64,000 nt of DNA from Acinetobacter kookii (GCF_900096895.1 NZ_FMYO01000001.1:806001-870000); one strand, 5' to 3'; positions 26,602-36,923 are shown, counted from the first letter of the stretch. A program made the numbers and translations. The notes: a model not told the origin generated them from the sequence alone.

Positions 26602-28086
26602 ATGAGCTATTTACTTGCACTCGATCAGGGAACCACTTCTAGCCGTGCGATTATCTTCAATGAACAGGGAAAAGTGCAGGCAACAGCTCAGCGTGAAATA
26701 CATATCTCTACCCCACATTCAGGCTGGGTAGAACAGGATGCACAGGAAATCTGGACCACACAAATTGCCGTTGTGCAGCAGGCCCTTGCTTCTGCCCGTA
26801 TTCTGGCCAAAGACATTAAAACCATTGGACTGACCAATCAGCGTGAAACGACAGTAGTTTGGGATAAGCGCAATGGCAAGCCGCTTGCCCCTGCCATTGT
26901 CTGGCAAGACCGCCGTGCAACCGAATGGTGCAACCGGCTACTGCAGCAAAATTTGCAACAGACCATCCAGCAAAAAACCGGTTTATTGATCGACCCTTAT
27001 TTCAGTGCCGGAAAACTGGTCTGGCTGCTGGAAAATATCGAAGGCCTGCGTGATCTGGCACAACAGGGACATGTGGCTTTTGGTACCGTTGATAGCTGGC
27101 TGATGTGGAATCTGACCCAAGGTGCAGAACATGTTATTGAAGCCAGCAATGCCTCCCGTACCATGCTAATGAATCTGCAAGCTCAGGCCTGGGATGAAGA
27201 ATTGCTGGAGCTGTTTAATATCCCTAAATCGGTTCTGCCGCAAATTATTGCTTCGGATAGCTATATGGCCGACACGGCTACAGGTTTATTGGGTGCAAAT
27301 ATCCCCATTATGGGAATTCTGGGCGATCAGCAATCGGCCCTTTTTGGTCAGTCCTGCTTTGAAGTGGGCAGTGCAAAAAATACCTATGGCACGGGTTGCT
27401 TCATGCTGTTCAATACCGGGCATAAGGTGCAATTTAGCCACAACAAGCTATTGAGCACCTTAGCCTGGCAATGTCATGAAAAAACCACGTATGCACTGGA
27501 AGGCAGTGTATTTATGGCGGGTGCCATTGTGCAATGGCTGCGTGATGGTTTAGGAATTATTCAAAACAGTCGTGAAGTCGAACAGCTGGCTTGTCAGGTA
27601 AAAGATACCGACGGCGTAGTTTTGGTACCGGCGTTTACCGGACTCGGTGCGCCGCATTGGGACAGTGATGCGCGTGCCCTGCTCTGCGGCATGTCGCGTG
27701 GAACAAATAAAGCTCACATTGCCCGTGCAGCCCTGGAGTCGATTGCCTTTCAGGTCTCCGATGTCCTGATGGCCATGCAATCCGATATTACCCATCCCTT
27801 AAAAGAACTGCGTGTCGATGGCGGTGCAAGTAGCAATGACATGCTGATGCAGTTTCAGGCAGATATCTTAAATGTGCCGGTATTGCGTCCCAAGATGCTG
27901 GAATCTACCGCCTGGGGTGCGGCAGCCATGGCCGGATTAAAAGCTGGCGTATTTTCCAGTATGTCGGATATTTCCGCATCCTGGCAACTGGAGCGGGCTT
28001 TTGAACCGAATATGAATCAAGACCAGCGCCAGTTTCATCTCAGCAAATGGCAAACTGCATTAAAGCGGGCCAAATCAGATATTTAA
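26602..28086 (+). CDS. glpK: Glycerol kinase
   Basis: Phosphorylates glycerol to glycerol-3-phosphate using ATP, in the cytoplasm. The 494 residues match the FGGY-family enzyme. Signatures are LDQGTTSSRAIIFNEQGK at the N-terminus, TNQRETTVVWDKRNGKPL, WQDRRATEWC, and GILGDQQSALFGQ. Late in the protein GGASSNDMLMQFQADIL is also typical. It stands alone, with no glpF or glpD adjacent, so regulation is not visible. The ribosome-binding site is weak (AAAAGAAA). Confidence 0.96.
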   Translation: MSYLLALDQGTTSSRAIIFNEQGKVQATAQREIHISTPHSGWVEQDAQEIWTTQIAVVQQALASARILAKDIKTIGLTNQRETTVVWDKRNGKPLAPAIVWQDRRATEWCNRLLQQNLQQTIQQKTGLLIDPYFSAGKLVWLLENIEGLRDLAQQGHVAFGTVDSWLMWNLTQGAEHVIEASNASRTMLMNLQAQAWDEELLELFNIPKSVLPQIIASDSYMADTATGLLGANIPIMGILGDQQSALFGQSCFEVGSAKNTYGTGCFMLFNTGHKVQFSHNKLLSTLAWQCHEKTTYALEGSVFMAGAIVQWLRDGLGIIQNSREVEQLACQVKDTDGVVLVPAFTGLGAPHWDSDARALLCGMSRGTNKAHIARAALESIAFQVSDVLMAMQSDITHPLKELRVDGGASSNDMLMQFQADILNVPVLRPKMLESTAWGAAAMAGLKAGVFSSMSDISASWQLERAFEPNMNQDQRQFHLSKWQTALKRAKSDI

Positions 28087-28114
28087 TATATTCAAATATT
28101 AGTCCCAGATAATC

Positions 28115-28140
28115 AAAAACCGCTTCGAAAAGCGGTTTTT
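28115..28140. terminator. Bidirectional terminator between glpK and emrB
   Basis: AAAAACCGCTT-CGA-AAGCGGTTTTT type hairpin, A-rich on one side and T-rich on the other, serving the convergent glpK and emrB genes. Confidence 0.88.
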
Positions 28141-28142
28141 GA

Positions 28143-29672
28143 TTAATGTGCATGTCCACCCCCGGTGACACCGCTTTTGGGTCTTGGACATAGCCAGATA
28201 ATCAGCGCGGCAAAAACAAACACCATCGCCAGAATTAAAAACACATGGTTGGCAGATAAGGTGGAGGCTTCTTTATCGACCAGACTCGAAATATAGGCCA
28301 AACTGCTTTCCGGACTCATTCCTCTTTGCAGCAGGGTATTTTGCACTTCATCCACATGCAGGCTTCCTGCCATCTCGCTACGTGCCACCTTTGCATGATC
28401 ATCCCACAGGGTTACCGCAATCGAGGCTCCAATTGCCCCTGCCATGGTTCTGAGGAAGTTCATCAACCCTGCGGCAGAAGCCATTTCCTGTGGCAACACT
28501 GAAGCCAGCGCCATATTCGAGAGTGGAATAAAGAAGAACGGTACGGCAAAACCTTGCAAGATTTGCGGCAATGCCAAGGCCATAAAGTCGGCTTCTGTGG
28601 TCCAGAAGGCCCGCATCAAGGTTACCCCGCCCAGCAGGCACAAACCAAAACTGGCCAAAGCCCGCTGATCATATTTGGTCGCCAGTTTAGCTACTATGGG
28701 CGACATCAGCAAACTGCCAAAACCCATGGTTGCGGTCAGGTAGCCGGCCCAAGTAGCGGTATAGCCCAGATTCACCTGCAACCACTGGGGAATCATGACA
28801 ATACTGCCAAAGAAAGCACCAAAACCAAAGGCTAAAGCCAGGACAGAAATGGTAAATCCACGATATTTAAAGATCTGGATATTCACTACCGGATGGCGCT
28901 CGGTGAGTTCCCAAATGGTAAAAACGATGAGTCCGATCAAGGCAATCATGGCCAAAATGACAATAAAGGGATGATTAAACCAGTCATACTCATGGCCTAA
29001 ATCCAGCATCAGCTGCAATGCCCCAATCCATAAAATCAGCAGCATTAATCCGCCCCTATCAATTTTCAGTGTATTGGTGGCTGTTTCCGCAGATTTCAGC
29101 AAACGCATCGCAGCGAGCGCACAGCCAATCCCGACCGGAATATTGATAAAGAAAATCCAGTGCCAGGACCAGTTATCACTAATGGTCCCGCCCAGAATTG
29201 GCCCCAGAATGGGTCCTACCACGGTGGTCATGGCCCACATGCCCATGGCCTGCGACTGTTTCTCCGGCGGGAAAATACGCATCAGCAGGGTTTGACTGAG
29301 TGGCATAATCGGCCCGCCAAACAGGCCTTGTCCAATCCGGCAAAATACCAGCATTTCCAGGCTGGTGGATAAACCGCATAGCACCGAAAACAGGGTAAAG
29401 CCGAACAGGCTGATGACAAAAATCCGGACCGTGCCAAAGCGTCCCGCCAGCCAACCGGTTAAAGGCACACAAATGGCTTCGGCAACGGCATAGGAGGTAA
29501 TGACCCAGGTCCCTTGCGATGCAGAAACCGCAAGGCTGCCGGTAATATGCGGAACCGAGACATTGGCAATGGTCATGTCCAGCACGACCATAAAGTTGGC
29601 AAAGGCCAGTACAAATGCCGCCAGAAGCAAGCGGCCGCCAGTCAGGTTCGGTATTGGAGCGTAGTTATTCAT
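28143..29672 (-). CDS. emrB: EmrB-type multidrug transporter (MFS, DHA2)
   Basis: Inner-membrane drug:proton antiporter with fourteen predicted helices, 509 residues, in the DHA2 subfamily. LDMTIANVSVPHITGSLAVSASQGTWVITSYA is the characteristic motif D1 region, and WLAGRFGTVRIF the loop 2-3 motif A. GPILGPILGGTISDNWSWHWIFFINIPVG is motif C with its following segment. It is translated just after emrA (six-base gap) and would work with it as inner-membrane part of a tripartite pump. No outer-membrane TolC-like gene is adjacent. Substrates are unknown. Confidence 0.92.
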   Translation of the reverse strand: MNNYAPIPNLTGGRLLLAAFVLAFANFMVVLDMTIANVSVPHITGSLAVSASQGTWVITSYAVAEAICVPLTGWLAGRFGTVRIFVISLFGFTLFSVLCGLSTSLEMLVFCRIGQGLFGGPIMPLSQTLLMRIFPPEKQSQAMGMWAMTTVVGPILGPILGGTISDNWSWHWIFFINIPVGIGCALAAMRLLKSAETATNTLKIDRGGLMLLILWIGALQLMLDLGHEYDWFNHPFIVILAMIALIGLIVFTIWELTERHPVVNIQIFKYRGFTISVLALAFGFGAFFGSIVMIPQWLQVNLGYTATWAGYLTATMGFGSLLMSPIVAKLATKYDQRALASFGLCLLGGVTLMRAFWTTEADFMALALPQILQGFAVPFFFIPLSNMALASVLPQEMASAAGLMNFLRTMAGAIGASIAVTLWDDHAKVARSEMAGSLHVDEVQNTLLQRGMSPESSLAYISSLVDKEASTLSANHVFLILAMVFVFAALIIWLCPRPKSGVTGGGHAH

Positions 29673-29678
29673 ACATGA

Positions 29679-30833
29679 CTACTTCGAAGACAAATCGACC
29701 TTCGCTTCCATGGACAAGCCGACCCTTAATGGATGTTCAGCCAGTTCTTTGGGATCAAGCTTGATGCGAACCGGCAAGCGCTGAACCACCTTAATCCAGT
29801 TACCCGTCGCATTTTGTGCCGGAATCAGGGCAAAAGCAGAACCAGTTCCGCCAGAGAAACCTTGTACCGTGCCGTGATACTCAACTGAATCGCCATACAG
29901 GTCAGAGGTTAACACCGCTTTTTGACCGGGACGGACTTTCTCCAGCTGGCTTTCTTTAAAATTGGCATCAACATACAGCTGTGAGGTAGGTACCACCATC
30001 ATCAATACTGTGCCGGGTGCCACACGCTGACCGACCTGAATATTACGACGTGTCACTACCCCATCAAAAGGTGCCTTGATTTCGGTACGTTCCAGATCTA
30101 GCAAGGCCTGCTTTAATTTGGCCTGTGCCACCAAAACATCAGGCGTGCTATTTTCATCCGCACCGCGAATCAGCGCTTCATTGGCCGCCAGGTTGCTTTG
30201 TGCGGCTTTTTGGCTGGATTTCGCTTGCGCCAAACCCGCTTGAGCCGATGCATAAACCGCTTTGGCAGTAGTCAGCGCACTTTGTGCCGTACTGAGTTCT
30301 TCTTTAGAAATGGCCCCAGAGACACTGAGCTTTTCACGGCGGTTTAAGTCATCCTGTGCCTTGTCCATTTCTGCTTTGGCCTCGGCCACTTTGGCTTCAG
30401 CACTGTGAATCGCATCATCACTGACAAAAATCTGTGAATTCAGCGAGCTGCTATTGGCCTGCGTCTGCTTGTATTGACGCTGCGCCTTGACCAGTTCCGC
30501 TTTGGCGGTAGCCAGGGCAATTTCTGCATCGCGCTGATCAACACGAACCAGCAGCTGACCTTTTTTGACCGTTTGAGTATCACTCACCAGTACCTGTTCA
30601 ACCTGTCCAGTCACCATGGAGGTAATTGATGCTGTTTCAGCCCCGACATAGGCATTGTCGGTATCAACAGAATGGTTAAAAAATACTGTCCAGACGGCAT
30701 ACAAAATCACGGCAATGATTAAAATCAGCGCGACAAAACCCAAGGCTTTTTTACGCTTGGCTTTTAAGGTCGTATCTGAAACGGGTTCATCGTTTTTTGT
30801 TTCTGGCAGGGTGTTTTGAGCATCTGTCATCAA
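29679..30833 (-). CDS. emrA: EmrA-type membrane fusion protein
   Basis: Periplasmic adaptor (HlyD family), 384 residues. One N-terminal membrane helix (GFVALILIIAVILYAVWTVFF, about residues 32-52), then a biotinyl-lipoyl-like half (VDTDNAYVGAETASITSMV). A long alanine-rich coiled-coil hairpin spans about residues 105-230 (QRQYKQTQANSSSLNSQ onward). The second lipoyl half and beta-barrel follow (IKAPFDGVVTRRNIQVGQRVAPG). It precedes emrB in the same transcription unit. Two adjacent ATGs leave the start uncertain by one codon. Confidence 0.92.
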   Translation of the reverse strand: MMTDAQNTLPETKNDEPVSDTTLKAKRKKALGFVALILIIAVILYAVWTVFFNHSVDTDNAYVGAETASITSMVTGQVEQVLVSDTQTVKKGQLLVRVDQRDAEIALATAKAELVKAQRQYKQTQANSSSLNSQIFVSDDAIHSAEAKVAEAKAEMDKAQDDLNRREKLSVSGAISKEELSTAQSALTTAKAVYASAQAGLAQAKSSQKAAQSNLAANEALIRGADENSTPDVLVAQAKLKQALLDLERTEIKAPFDGVVTRRNIQVGQRVAPGTVLMMVVPTSQLYVDANFKESQLEKVRPGQKAVLTSDLYGDSVEYHGTVQGFSGGTGSAFALIPAQNATGNWIKVVQRLPVRIKLDPKELAEHPLRVGLSMEAKVDLSSK

Positions 30834-31019
30834 TATGTCCTAAATCCAACAAACTTGGTCACCAGCCATCCTGAATGCCTTGTAGTGTTAAGCTACAGGC
30901 ATAGAGACAAGAGTTGCCCTGAGATGATATCGATGAGAAAGTCATTTTTTCAATTTTATACTGCCAATTTTAATGGTAAAAATTCATAATATGAGAATAA
31001 AAATGTAACTCGCCAGTTT

Positions 31020-31061
31020 AGAAAACAAATTCGGCACCGAATTTTCATTCAATGCCGAATT
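31020..31061 (-). terminator. Hairpin after the thioesterase gene
   Basis: AATTCGGCA (31028-31036) and TGCCGAATT (31053-31061) make a 9-bp stem, followed on the minus strand by TGTTTTC. Its place, about 50 bases past the thioesterase stop, fits a weak terminator. The remaining gap up to emrA holds nothing that I recognise. Confidence 0.5.
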
Positions 31062-31108
31062 ATTGCTCTTGGTTTTACTTCTTTTACCTTGTCAGGCTTA
31101 AAACAAAC

Positions 31109-31609
31109 TTAATACGCATAAGAAGCAATTGCGGTTGCAATCGGTTTGTTTTCATCATTCACTAAAGTCATGCGCATGGTGCATCCCTTACGGCCTAAAC
31201 GTAAAGTTTCGGCATGTGCGGTAAAGGACTTGCCACGACCGGGCGCGAGATAATCGACCCGCATATCGACTGTTGCCAGACGCGATACCTTTTTAATGGT
31301 CTCGGGCAAATCATCAGGCGTGGCTTTCTTGTACAGCTCCCCCATAGCCACAATGCCGCCAATGCTGTCCAAAATAGTCGCCGCAACGCCGCCATGCAAA
31401 ATCTGGAATGCCACATTGCCAATCATATACGGCTGCATGTCGATATGGGCCTCAATCTGCCCATCCACCACCCGCATGTTCATGCCATTGTGCTGAAAGA
31501 AAGGAGATTTGTTAAAAGCCTTACACAACTGGTTCAGCAATACATCAATATCAACTTTCGAGCCTAAATGTATATGACCGGTCCAACTTTTTTCTCTTTC
31601 GTTTACCAT
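31109..31609 (-). CDS. Hotdog-fold thioesterase, YigI-like
   Basis: A 166-residue single-domain hotdog protein. The segment FQILHGGVAATILDSIGGIVAMGEL is the central helix with the HGG motif common to PaaI/YigI acyl-CoA thioesterases. ATVDMRVDYLAPGRGKSFTAHAETLRLGRKGCTMRMTL gives the beta-sheet. The length and the N-terminal region match the YigI group better than PaaI, which is shorter. It would hydrolyse medium or long acyl-CoA thioesters, but the substrate is not certain. It is a single gene, divergent from hemB. Confidence 0.86.
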   Translation of the reverse strand: MVNEREKSWTGHIHLGSKVDIDVLLNQLCKAFNKSPFFQHNGMNMRVVDGQIEAHIDMQPYMIGNVAFQILHGGVAATILDSIGGIVAMGELYKKATPDDLPETIKKVSRLATVDMRVDYLAPGRGKSFTAHAETLRLGRKGCTMRMTLVNDENKPIATAIASYAY

Positions 31610-31669
31610 TCGCTCGAATTTCCTGATTGAATAAAAATCTGTTAAACATCACCCAAAAACATATTCTAG

Positions 31670-32725
<1,056 letters not shown>

Positions 32726-32743
32726 GGATTTGTGGTCTAAGCG

Positions 32744-33868
32744 ATGAAAATTGCCATTATTGGAGCGGGCATTAGCGGCCTTCTGTCTGCTTTAGAGCTG
32801 GTGGAACAGGGATGTTCCGTGATGATTTTCGATCAGCAGCAGGCAGGAAAAGCTGCCTCCTGGGCCGGTGGCGGGATTCTTTCCCCGATGTATCCCTGGC
32901 GCTATCCGCACGCGGTCAATCAGCTGGCGCAATATGGCAAGCCATTGTATTTAGACTGGAACAAAAAGTTAAAGCCTGTTTCAGGCATTGACTTTGAAAT
33001 TCATGAAAGCGGTATGCTGATTTTTGATGAAGCTGATTTTGAGAGCGGTCTGAATTATGCCGAGCAGTTTCAGGAACCGATGCAGCAATGTGAATATTTA
33101 CAACAGGAACAGATCGAACAGCTGAATCCTTATATTGATTCCAAATTTCAGCACGCCATTTATTTTCCCCAGATTGCCAATGTTCGAAACCCGCGCTTAC
33201 TGCAATCTATGGTGGCCTATTTAAAACAGCATCCACAAGTCGAATTTATCGAACACTGCCCGATTGAACAGTTCAATATCAAAAATGGCAAGGTTCAGTC
33301 TGTACAGGCTAAAAATGGCAAAACTTATGATGCAGATCAGTTTGTGATCACCACTGGCGCCTGGTCGCAGCGCTGGTCTGAACAACTGGACCTGGAAATT
33401 CCAGTTCGTCCAGTTCAGGGACAGATGGTGCTGTTTAAAACCCCGGCAAACTGGTTGCCGACCATGTGCATGAATGATGTGATGTATTTAATTCCACGTC
33501 TGGACGGTCATGTGGTCTGTGGTTCCAGCATGGCGGATTGCGGTTTTGACACCACCCCAACAGTAGCAACCAAGCAGAAAATTTTAGAAGCCTGTTTCGA
33601 GATGGTGCCCGAACTGGCAGCGTTCCCTATCGAAAAACAGTGGGCTGGTTTAAGACCCGGCTCCCCAACGGGTATTCCTTACATCGGCAAAATACCTGAG
33701 ATGGAGAATGTGTGGGCCAACTTTGGACATTTCCGTAACGGCTTATGTATGGGGCCCGCCTCTGCACAATTGCTCAGACAGCTGATGCTGGGCCAAACTC
33801 CTCTTGTGAACCCGGCAGCTTACAGCCCTGCACGCCTCAAATCTGAAGCAGAGTTAATGGTGCACTAA
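32744..33868 (+). CDS. thiO: Glycine oxidase-type FAD oxidoreductase
   Basis: A 374-residue DAO-family flavoenzyme. The dinucleotide motif IAIIGAGISGLLSALELVEQG opens the protein, and AASWAGGGILSPMYPWRYP follows, as in ThiO glycine oxidases that make iminoglycine for the thiazole ring of thiamine. VITTGAWSQRW and the C-terminal GLRPGSPTGIPYIGKI with FGHFRNGLCMGPASAQL are further FAD contacts. No thiS or thiG is adjacent. Other D-amino-acid oxidase roles remain possible. It overlaps the convergent epimerase gene by 15 bases at its 3' end. Confidence 0.87.
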   Translation: MKIAIIGAGISGLLSALELVEQGCSVMIFDQQQAGKAASWAGGGILSPMYPWRYPHAVNQLAQYGKPLYLDWNKKLKPVSGIDFEIHESGMLIFDEADFESGLNYAEQFQEPMQQCEYLQQEQIEQLNPYIDSKFQHAIYFPQIANVRNPRLLQSMVAYLKQHPQVEFIEHCPIEQFNIKNGKVQSVQAKNGKTYDADQFVITTGAWSQRWSEQLDLEIPVRPVQGQMVLFKTPANWLPTMCMNDVMYLIPRLDGHVVCGSSMADCGFDTTPTVATKQKILEACFEMVPELAAFPIEKQWAGLRPGSPTGIPYIGKIPEMENVWANFGHFRNGLCMGPASAQLLRQLMLGQTPLVNPAAYSPARLKSEAELMVH

Positions 33869-34762
33869 TATCTCTTCCAAAGTGCTATTCAAGGTCGGAT
33901 ATTTAAACTCAAAACCGGCCTTTTTGAGGGCTTGTGATTGTACATATTGACCATTCAATACCAGTTGTGACTGCTCACCCAGCATGCATCGCAAAACGAA
34001 AGCCGGCAAAGAGAACACCGGTTTACGTTTTAAAACCTGGGCAGCAGTTTGGACAAACTGCGCTTGCGAGACTTCTTCAGGTGACACGACATTAAATATT
34101 TGTGCTTCAGTTTCATGCAGCATTAAAAATTCGATGGCACGCAGCACATCCTGAACATGCACCCACACGACGGGTTGCCGTCCGTGTCCAATCCGTCCCG
34201 CCAGATTCAGTTTAATCGGTAAGAGCATGCGCGGCAGAATCCCGCCATTTTTCCCAAACACAATACCGAGACGAATAATCCTGGTTTTTTGCTGCGTAAA
34301 ACTGAGGGCAGCCTGCTCCCATAACTGGCACACTTCCGACATAAAAATGGACTGGGGTAGGGACTGTTCGGTACATGTTTCTAACCATTGTTCAGTCGGG
34401 TCTATACCGTAATAGCCAACGGCGGAACCGGAAATAATCCGCTTTGGAAAAATCTGTCTTTTTTCCAGGTAGCGATAGAGCTGCTGCGTGGTTTCTACCC
34501 GACTTTCAATCAGTTGTTGTTTTCTTTTGGCTGTCCAGCGTCCCTGTCCAATGCTTTCACCCGCCAGGTTGATCACGTAATCAATGCGGTCGGTTTTCAG
34601 TTCATCTAAATGCTGAATCCAGATGAGATCCGGATGATTTGAGCGTTTATTTTTCTGGCGGGTCAGCCCCACCACGGCATAATCCCGATCCAACAAATAA
34701 GGCAGCAGATGCGAGCCGATAAAACCACTGCCGCCTGTAATCAAGACACATGCTTTTTGCAT
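33854..34762 (-). CDS. YfcH-like NAD(P)-dependent epimerase (TIGR01777 type)
   Basis: A 302-residue extended-SDR protein of the YfcH/SulA-like group. VLITGGSGFIGSHLLPYLLDRDY is the nucleotide-binding start. INLAGESIGQGRWTAKRKQQLIESR is the block that defines this subfamily, and SGSAVGYYGIDPTEQ includes the YxxxK-like region without a clear lysine. The C-terminal DUF1731-like part ends ALKKAGFEFKYPTLNSTLEEIL. Its function is not established in any close homologue known to me. It converges on and overlaps thiO by 15 bases. Confidence 0.88.
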   Translation of the reverse strand: MQKACVLITGGSGFIGSHLLPYLLDRDYAVVGLTRQKNKRSNHPDLIWIQHLDELKTDRIDYVINLAGESIGQGRWTAKRKQQLIESRVETTQQLYRYLEKRQIFPKRIISGSAVGYYGIDPTEQWLETCTEQSLPQSIFMSEVCQLWEQAALSFTQQKTRIIRLGIVFGKNGGILPRMLLPIKLNLAGRIGHGRQPVVWVHVQDVLRAIEFLMLHETEAQIFNVVSPEEVSQAQFVQTAAQVLKRKPVFSLPAFVLRCMLGEQSQLVLNGQYVQSQALKKAGFEFKYPTLNSTLEEILVHH

Positions 34763-34834
34763 TTTCGGATCTCGCCTGTTTTTTCTTATCTATAGATCAA
34801 GACGGTATAAAACTCAAGCCTACATCCGTTTCGT

Positions 34835-35278
34835 TTAGCCAAACATTTTTTGCGCCATGCGCTGTGCCTGTTTGCCGTAAAACCAATAGGTCAAAAGATA
34901 CAGCGGAATGGCAATCAGCAAGACCATGATCAGCACCATACTCATAAATTGCGGATTTTTGAGATATAAAAGAAAATTCTGCCAGACTTCGGGGTCATTT
35001 TTGGCAAAAAGGACAATGCCGAGCAATAAAAAGGCCAGGTTATAGCCCCAGAAAATCAGGCTGAATCCCAAGGTGATTTTTTTTTGTTCTTGCGCGGTTG
35101 GCGCGCGTCGTTGCTGTTTTAAAAACTTATACAGCACCAAAATCATGGCCGTTAAATAAGGCACGATGGTCAGAATGCCGCCCATGCCGGTTGGCAATAA
35201 AGCAGCCAATACACCGCAGATACAGGTAAAAATAAAACAGAAGAAAAAAAACCATAAAAAATATCGGGTTAGTGACAC
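34835..35278 (-). CDS. Four-helix membrane protein, ABZJ_00895-like
   Basis: A 147-residue inner-membrane protein with four predicted helices (about residues 5-27, 31-50, 70-90 and 110-134) and a basic C-terminus (YGKQAQRMAQKMFG). Proteins of this size and shape are widespread in Acinetobacter under the name ABZJ_00895 family, from memory; no function is known. It is a single gene, upstream of a possible small-RNA locus that reads the other way. Confidence 0.72.
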   Translation of the reverse strand: MSLTRYFLWFFFFCFIFTCICGVLAALLPTGMGGILTIVPYLTAMILVLYKFLKQQRRAPTAQEQKKITLGFSLIFWGYNLAFLLLGIVLFAKNDPEVWQNFLLYLKNPQFMSMVLIMVLLIAIPLYLLTYWFYGKQAQRMAQKMFG

Positions 35279-35379
35279 AACAGGCCTGCATGAGCAACTT
35301 TTAGATGATCAGTATAAAAAAAATTGAGTTTTTTTTCATTTTATTGTCAACCAATCTGTAAAATGCTGCGTTATATAGG

Positions 35380-35556
35380 GTACGAAGTTCATAAACCGTT
35401 AATTTGTACCGGCATCCACAATATTTTCGGTGAACTTTTCTAAAGCAATAAACTTGGTTTCAGGTTTTAGTGAGGAACAGCAGCCCAAGCTAAAACTTGC
35501 AACAGATTTTTTGACCGACGATTTCATCATCACTCGAATCGTCGGTCTTTTATTTT
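35380..35556 (+). ncRNA. Candidate independent small RNA
   Basis: The gap between two minus-strand genes holds a strong plus-strand terminator (35513-35551) with no plus-strand gene before it. Upstream, CAGGTTTTAG (35461-35470) can pair with CTAAAACTTG (35490-35499) in a 10-bp stem exposing a 19-base loop with GAGGAACAGCAGCC. An RNA of about 150-180 nt ending at the terminator would be folded in two hairpins. The 5' end is a guess, since the promoter is not clear. A 67-codon frame from 35430 runs through the terminator and is not convincing. Confidence 0.5.
35513..35551 (+). terminator. Plus-strand terminator without an upstream gene
   Basis: GACCGACGATT (35513-35523) pairs perfectly with AATCGTCGGTC (35537-35547), an 11-bp stem followed by TTTTATTTT. 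The tail exists only on the plus strand, so it does not serve the minus-strand lysE-type gene. Confidence 0.88.
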
Positions 35557-35681
35557 CTACATTCTATTTTAATCTTAAGGTTCAGTCCGGGAATAGATCT
35601 ATACACTTCTTGCATCAATCACTGTTTTTATAAAATAACAAATGAGTAAGCCATTCAAAATTGATTTACCCATGCCGTGAT

Positions 35682-36305
35682 TTACTTCATTCCAAAGATG
35701 AGCTTCAATCCCAACAGCGTCATGATCCCGCCTGCGGCACGGTCAAAAGCGGCTTTAAATTTTAAATAGACACGGCGTGGTTTTTCCGCCGACAAGGCCA
35801 CTGCAACCAGTGAGCACCAGCCTGCATCAATAAAGAAACACAGTAGCGGCAACACAAAATAATAATAGGTCGGAATTTCTTTGGGTAAAAGTGCGGTAAA
35901 AATACTGGCCAGCACAATCGCAATTTTCGGATTGGAAAGCTGGGTAATCAGGCCTGTGGCGAATGCACGGCGCAATGACATTTGGGCCTGTAAATCATGG
36001 CCAGATTCAATCGGTGTTTTGGCATGTTTAATAATTTTAAACGCCAGCCACAGCAAATATAAACCGCCGCAAATTTTCAAAGCCAAATAAGCAGATGGCA
36101 CCGCCAATAAAAATGCCTGCAATCCAAGCACAGCCAACAGGCCAAAAATGGCAGCGCCTGTGCCTGTCCCTAAAGCGGTAAACACACCATGCCGACGTGA
36201 AATCGCAATTGAATTTTTAGCGACATAAATCGAAGTCGGTCCGGGACTCATTGCACCTAGCATTAAGGCAAATGCAATTGACCCCAAAATCCAAAATGAT
36301 TCCAC
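35682..36305 (-). CDS. LysE/RhtB-family amino-acid exporter
   Basis: Inner-membrane exporter with about six helices. I chose GTG at 36303-36305, preceded by AGTAGGTGG, which gives 207 residues beginning MESFWILGSIAFALMLGAMS; a longer frame to 36377 adds a non-conserved polar stretch. The signature GAMSPGPTSIYVAKNSI is the conserved LysE-family N-terminus, and ITQLSNPKIAIVLASIF the central block. Substrate is unknown (threonine or homoserine lactone for relatives). It is a single gene. Confidence 0.88.
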   Translation of the reverse strand: MESFWILGSIAFALMLGAMSPGPTSIYVAKNSIAISRRHGVFTALGTGTGAAIFGLLAVLGLQAFLLAVPSAYLALKICGGLYLLWLAFKIIKHAKTPIESGHDLQAQMSLRRAFATGLITQLSNPKIAIVLASIFTALLPKEIPTYYYFVLPLLCFFIDAGWCSLVAVALSAEKPRRVYLKFKAAFDRAAGGIMTLLGLKLIFGMK

Positions 36306-36668
36306 AAGTCCACCTACTGAAATTAATTCCGCGGCAATTTTACAATTTAAAAGCCTGAATATCCCCCTGAATTTCACCTCTTTTTCAGAATTTCACCGCA
36401 TCATTCACCAAGAATTAAATCAATCGCCTAATAAATCACTAAGCAGGCAATCAAAGCCCTCATTTATTAGAAAATGGATGAAATGAACACAAGTATGGCT
36501 CTGCGTAGCGAGAGATATGGAGGAATATAAAATAGAGGTTTATAGGGTAAAAGATCGTTACAGTTACAATGAAATTGGCTGTATACATATATTTTTATGA
36601 ATGTACTCAAACAGACAAAAAATCCGCACATCATTTCAGTAATAATTTTTTAGATACATATAAATTCA
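36306..36668. other. Intergenic stretch without a recognisable gene
   Basis: AT-rich sequence between the LysE-type gene and the small lipoprotein gene. I find no supported frame and no strong hairpin until the palindrome at 36669. It would hold the promoter of the lysE-type gene. Confidence 0.5.
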
Positions 36669-36688
36669 GACCTGCCAATTGGCAGGTC
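36669..36688. terminator. 20-bp perfect palindrome after the lipoprotein gene
   Basis: GACCTGCCAATTGGCAGGTC is a perfect palindrome, foldable as an 8-bp stem with an AATT loop, 43 bases past the lipoprotein stop. The U-tail is weak on the minus strand. Terminator is the likeliest reading; a protein-binding site is possible. Confidence 0.5.
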
Positions 36689-36731
36689 GAGCTTGATTTA
36701 ACATGAGATTAAATGTCGGTTTCAGCTCGGT

Positions 36732-36923
36732 TTACTCTTGAGCGATGGGCTGGATTTCACGCGCATTCAGTTGAGACAGCTGGTAATCCTGATCATGCAC
36801 AGGTACACCGCCAATAATCATGGTGCGTGCTGTTTTCGGCTTGTTATAATCATTTTCGGCATCGCAAGCTGTCATTAACAGTAACATGCATAGCGATAAA
36901 CCCACGGATAGCGTCTTCATCAC
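36732..36923 (-). CDS. Small predicted lipoprotein
   Basis: A 63-residue protein with a lipoprotein signal peptide: a positive start (MMKTL), a hydrophobic core and the lipobox LMTAC, with Cys at residue 20. The mature part is about 44 residues and polar, including DYNKPKTARTMIIGGVPVHD. An AGAGGAT ribosome-binding site precedes the start. Asp follows the lipidated Cys, a residue that in enterobacteria favours inner-membrane retention. I do not recognise a family. It is a single gene. Confidence 0.72.
   Translation of the reverse strand: MMKTLSVGLSLCMLLLMTACDAENDYNKPKTARTMIIGGVPVHDQDYQLSQLNAREIQPIAQE

Noticed and set aside
35461..35499. Signal recognition particle RNA (ffs), suggested by GAGGAACAGCAGCC-like loop
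   Set aside because: The SRP core GGAAGGAAGCAGCC, its GNRA tetraloop and the GC-rich closing helix are absent; only a partial word match.
35430..35633. A 67-codon gene on the plus strand
   Set aside because: It has no ribosome-binding site and runs across the terminator hairpin at 35513-35547; a small RNA explains the region better.
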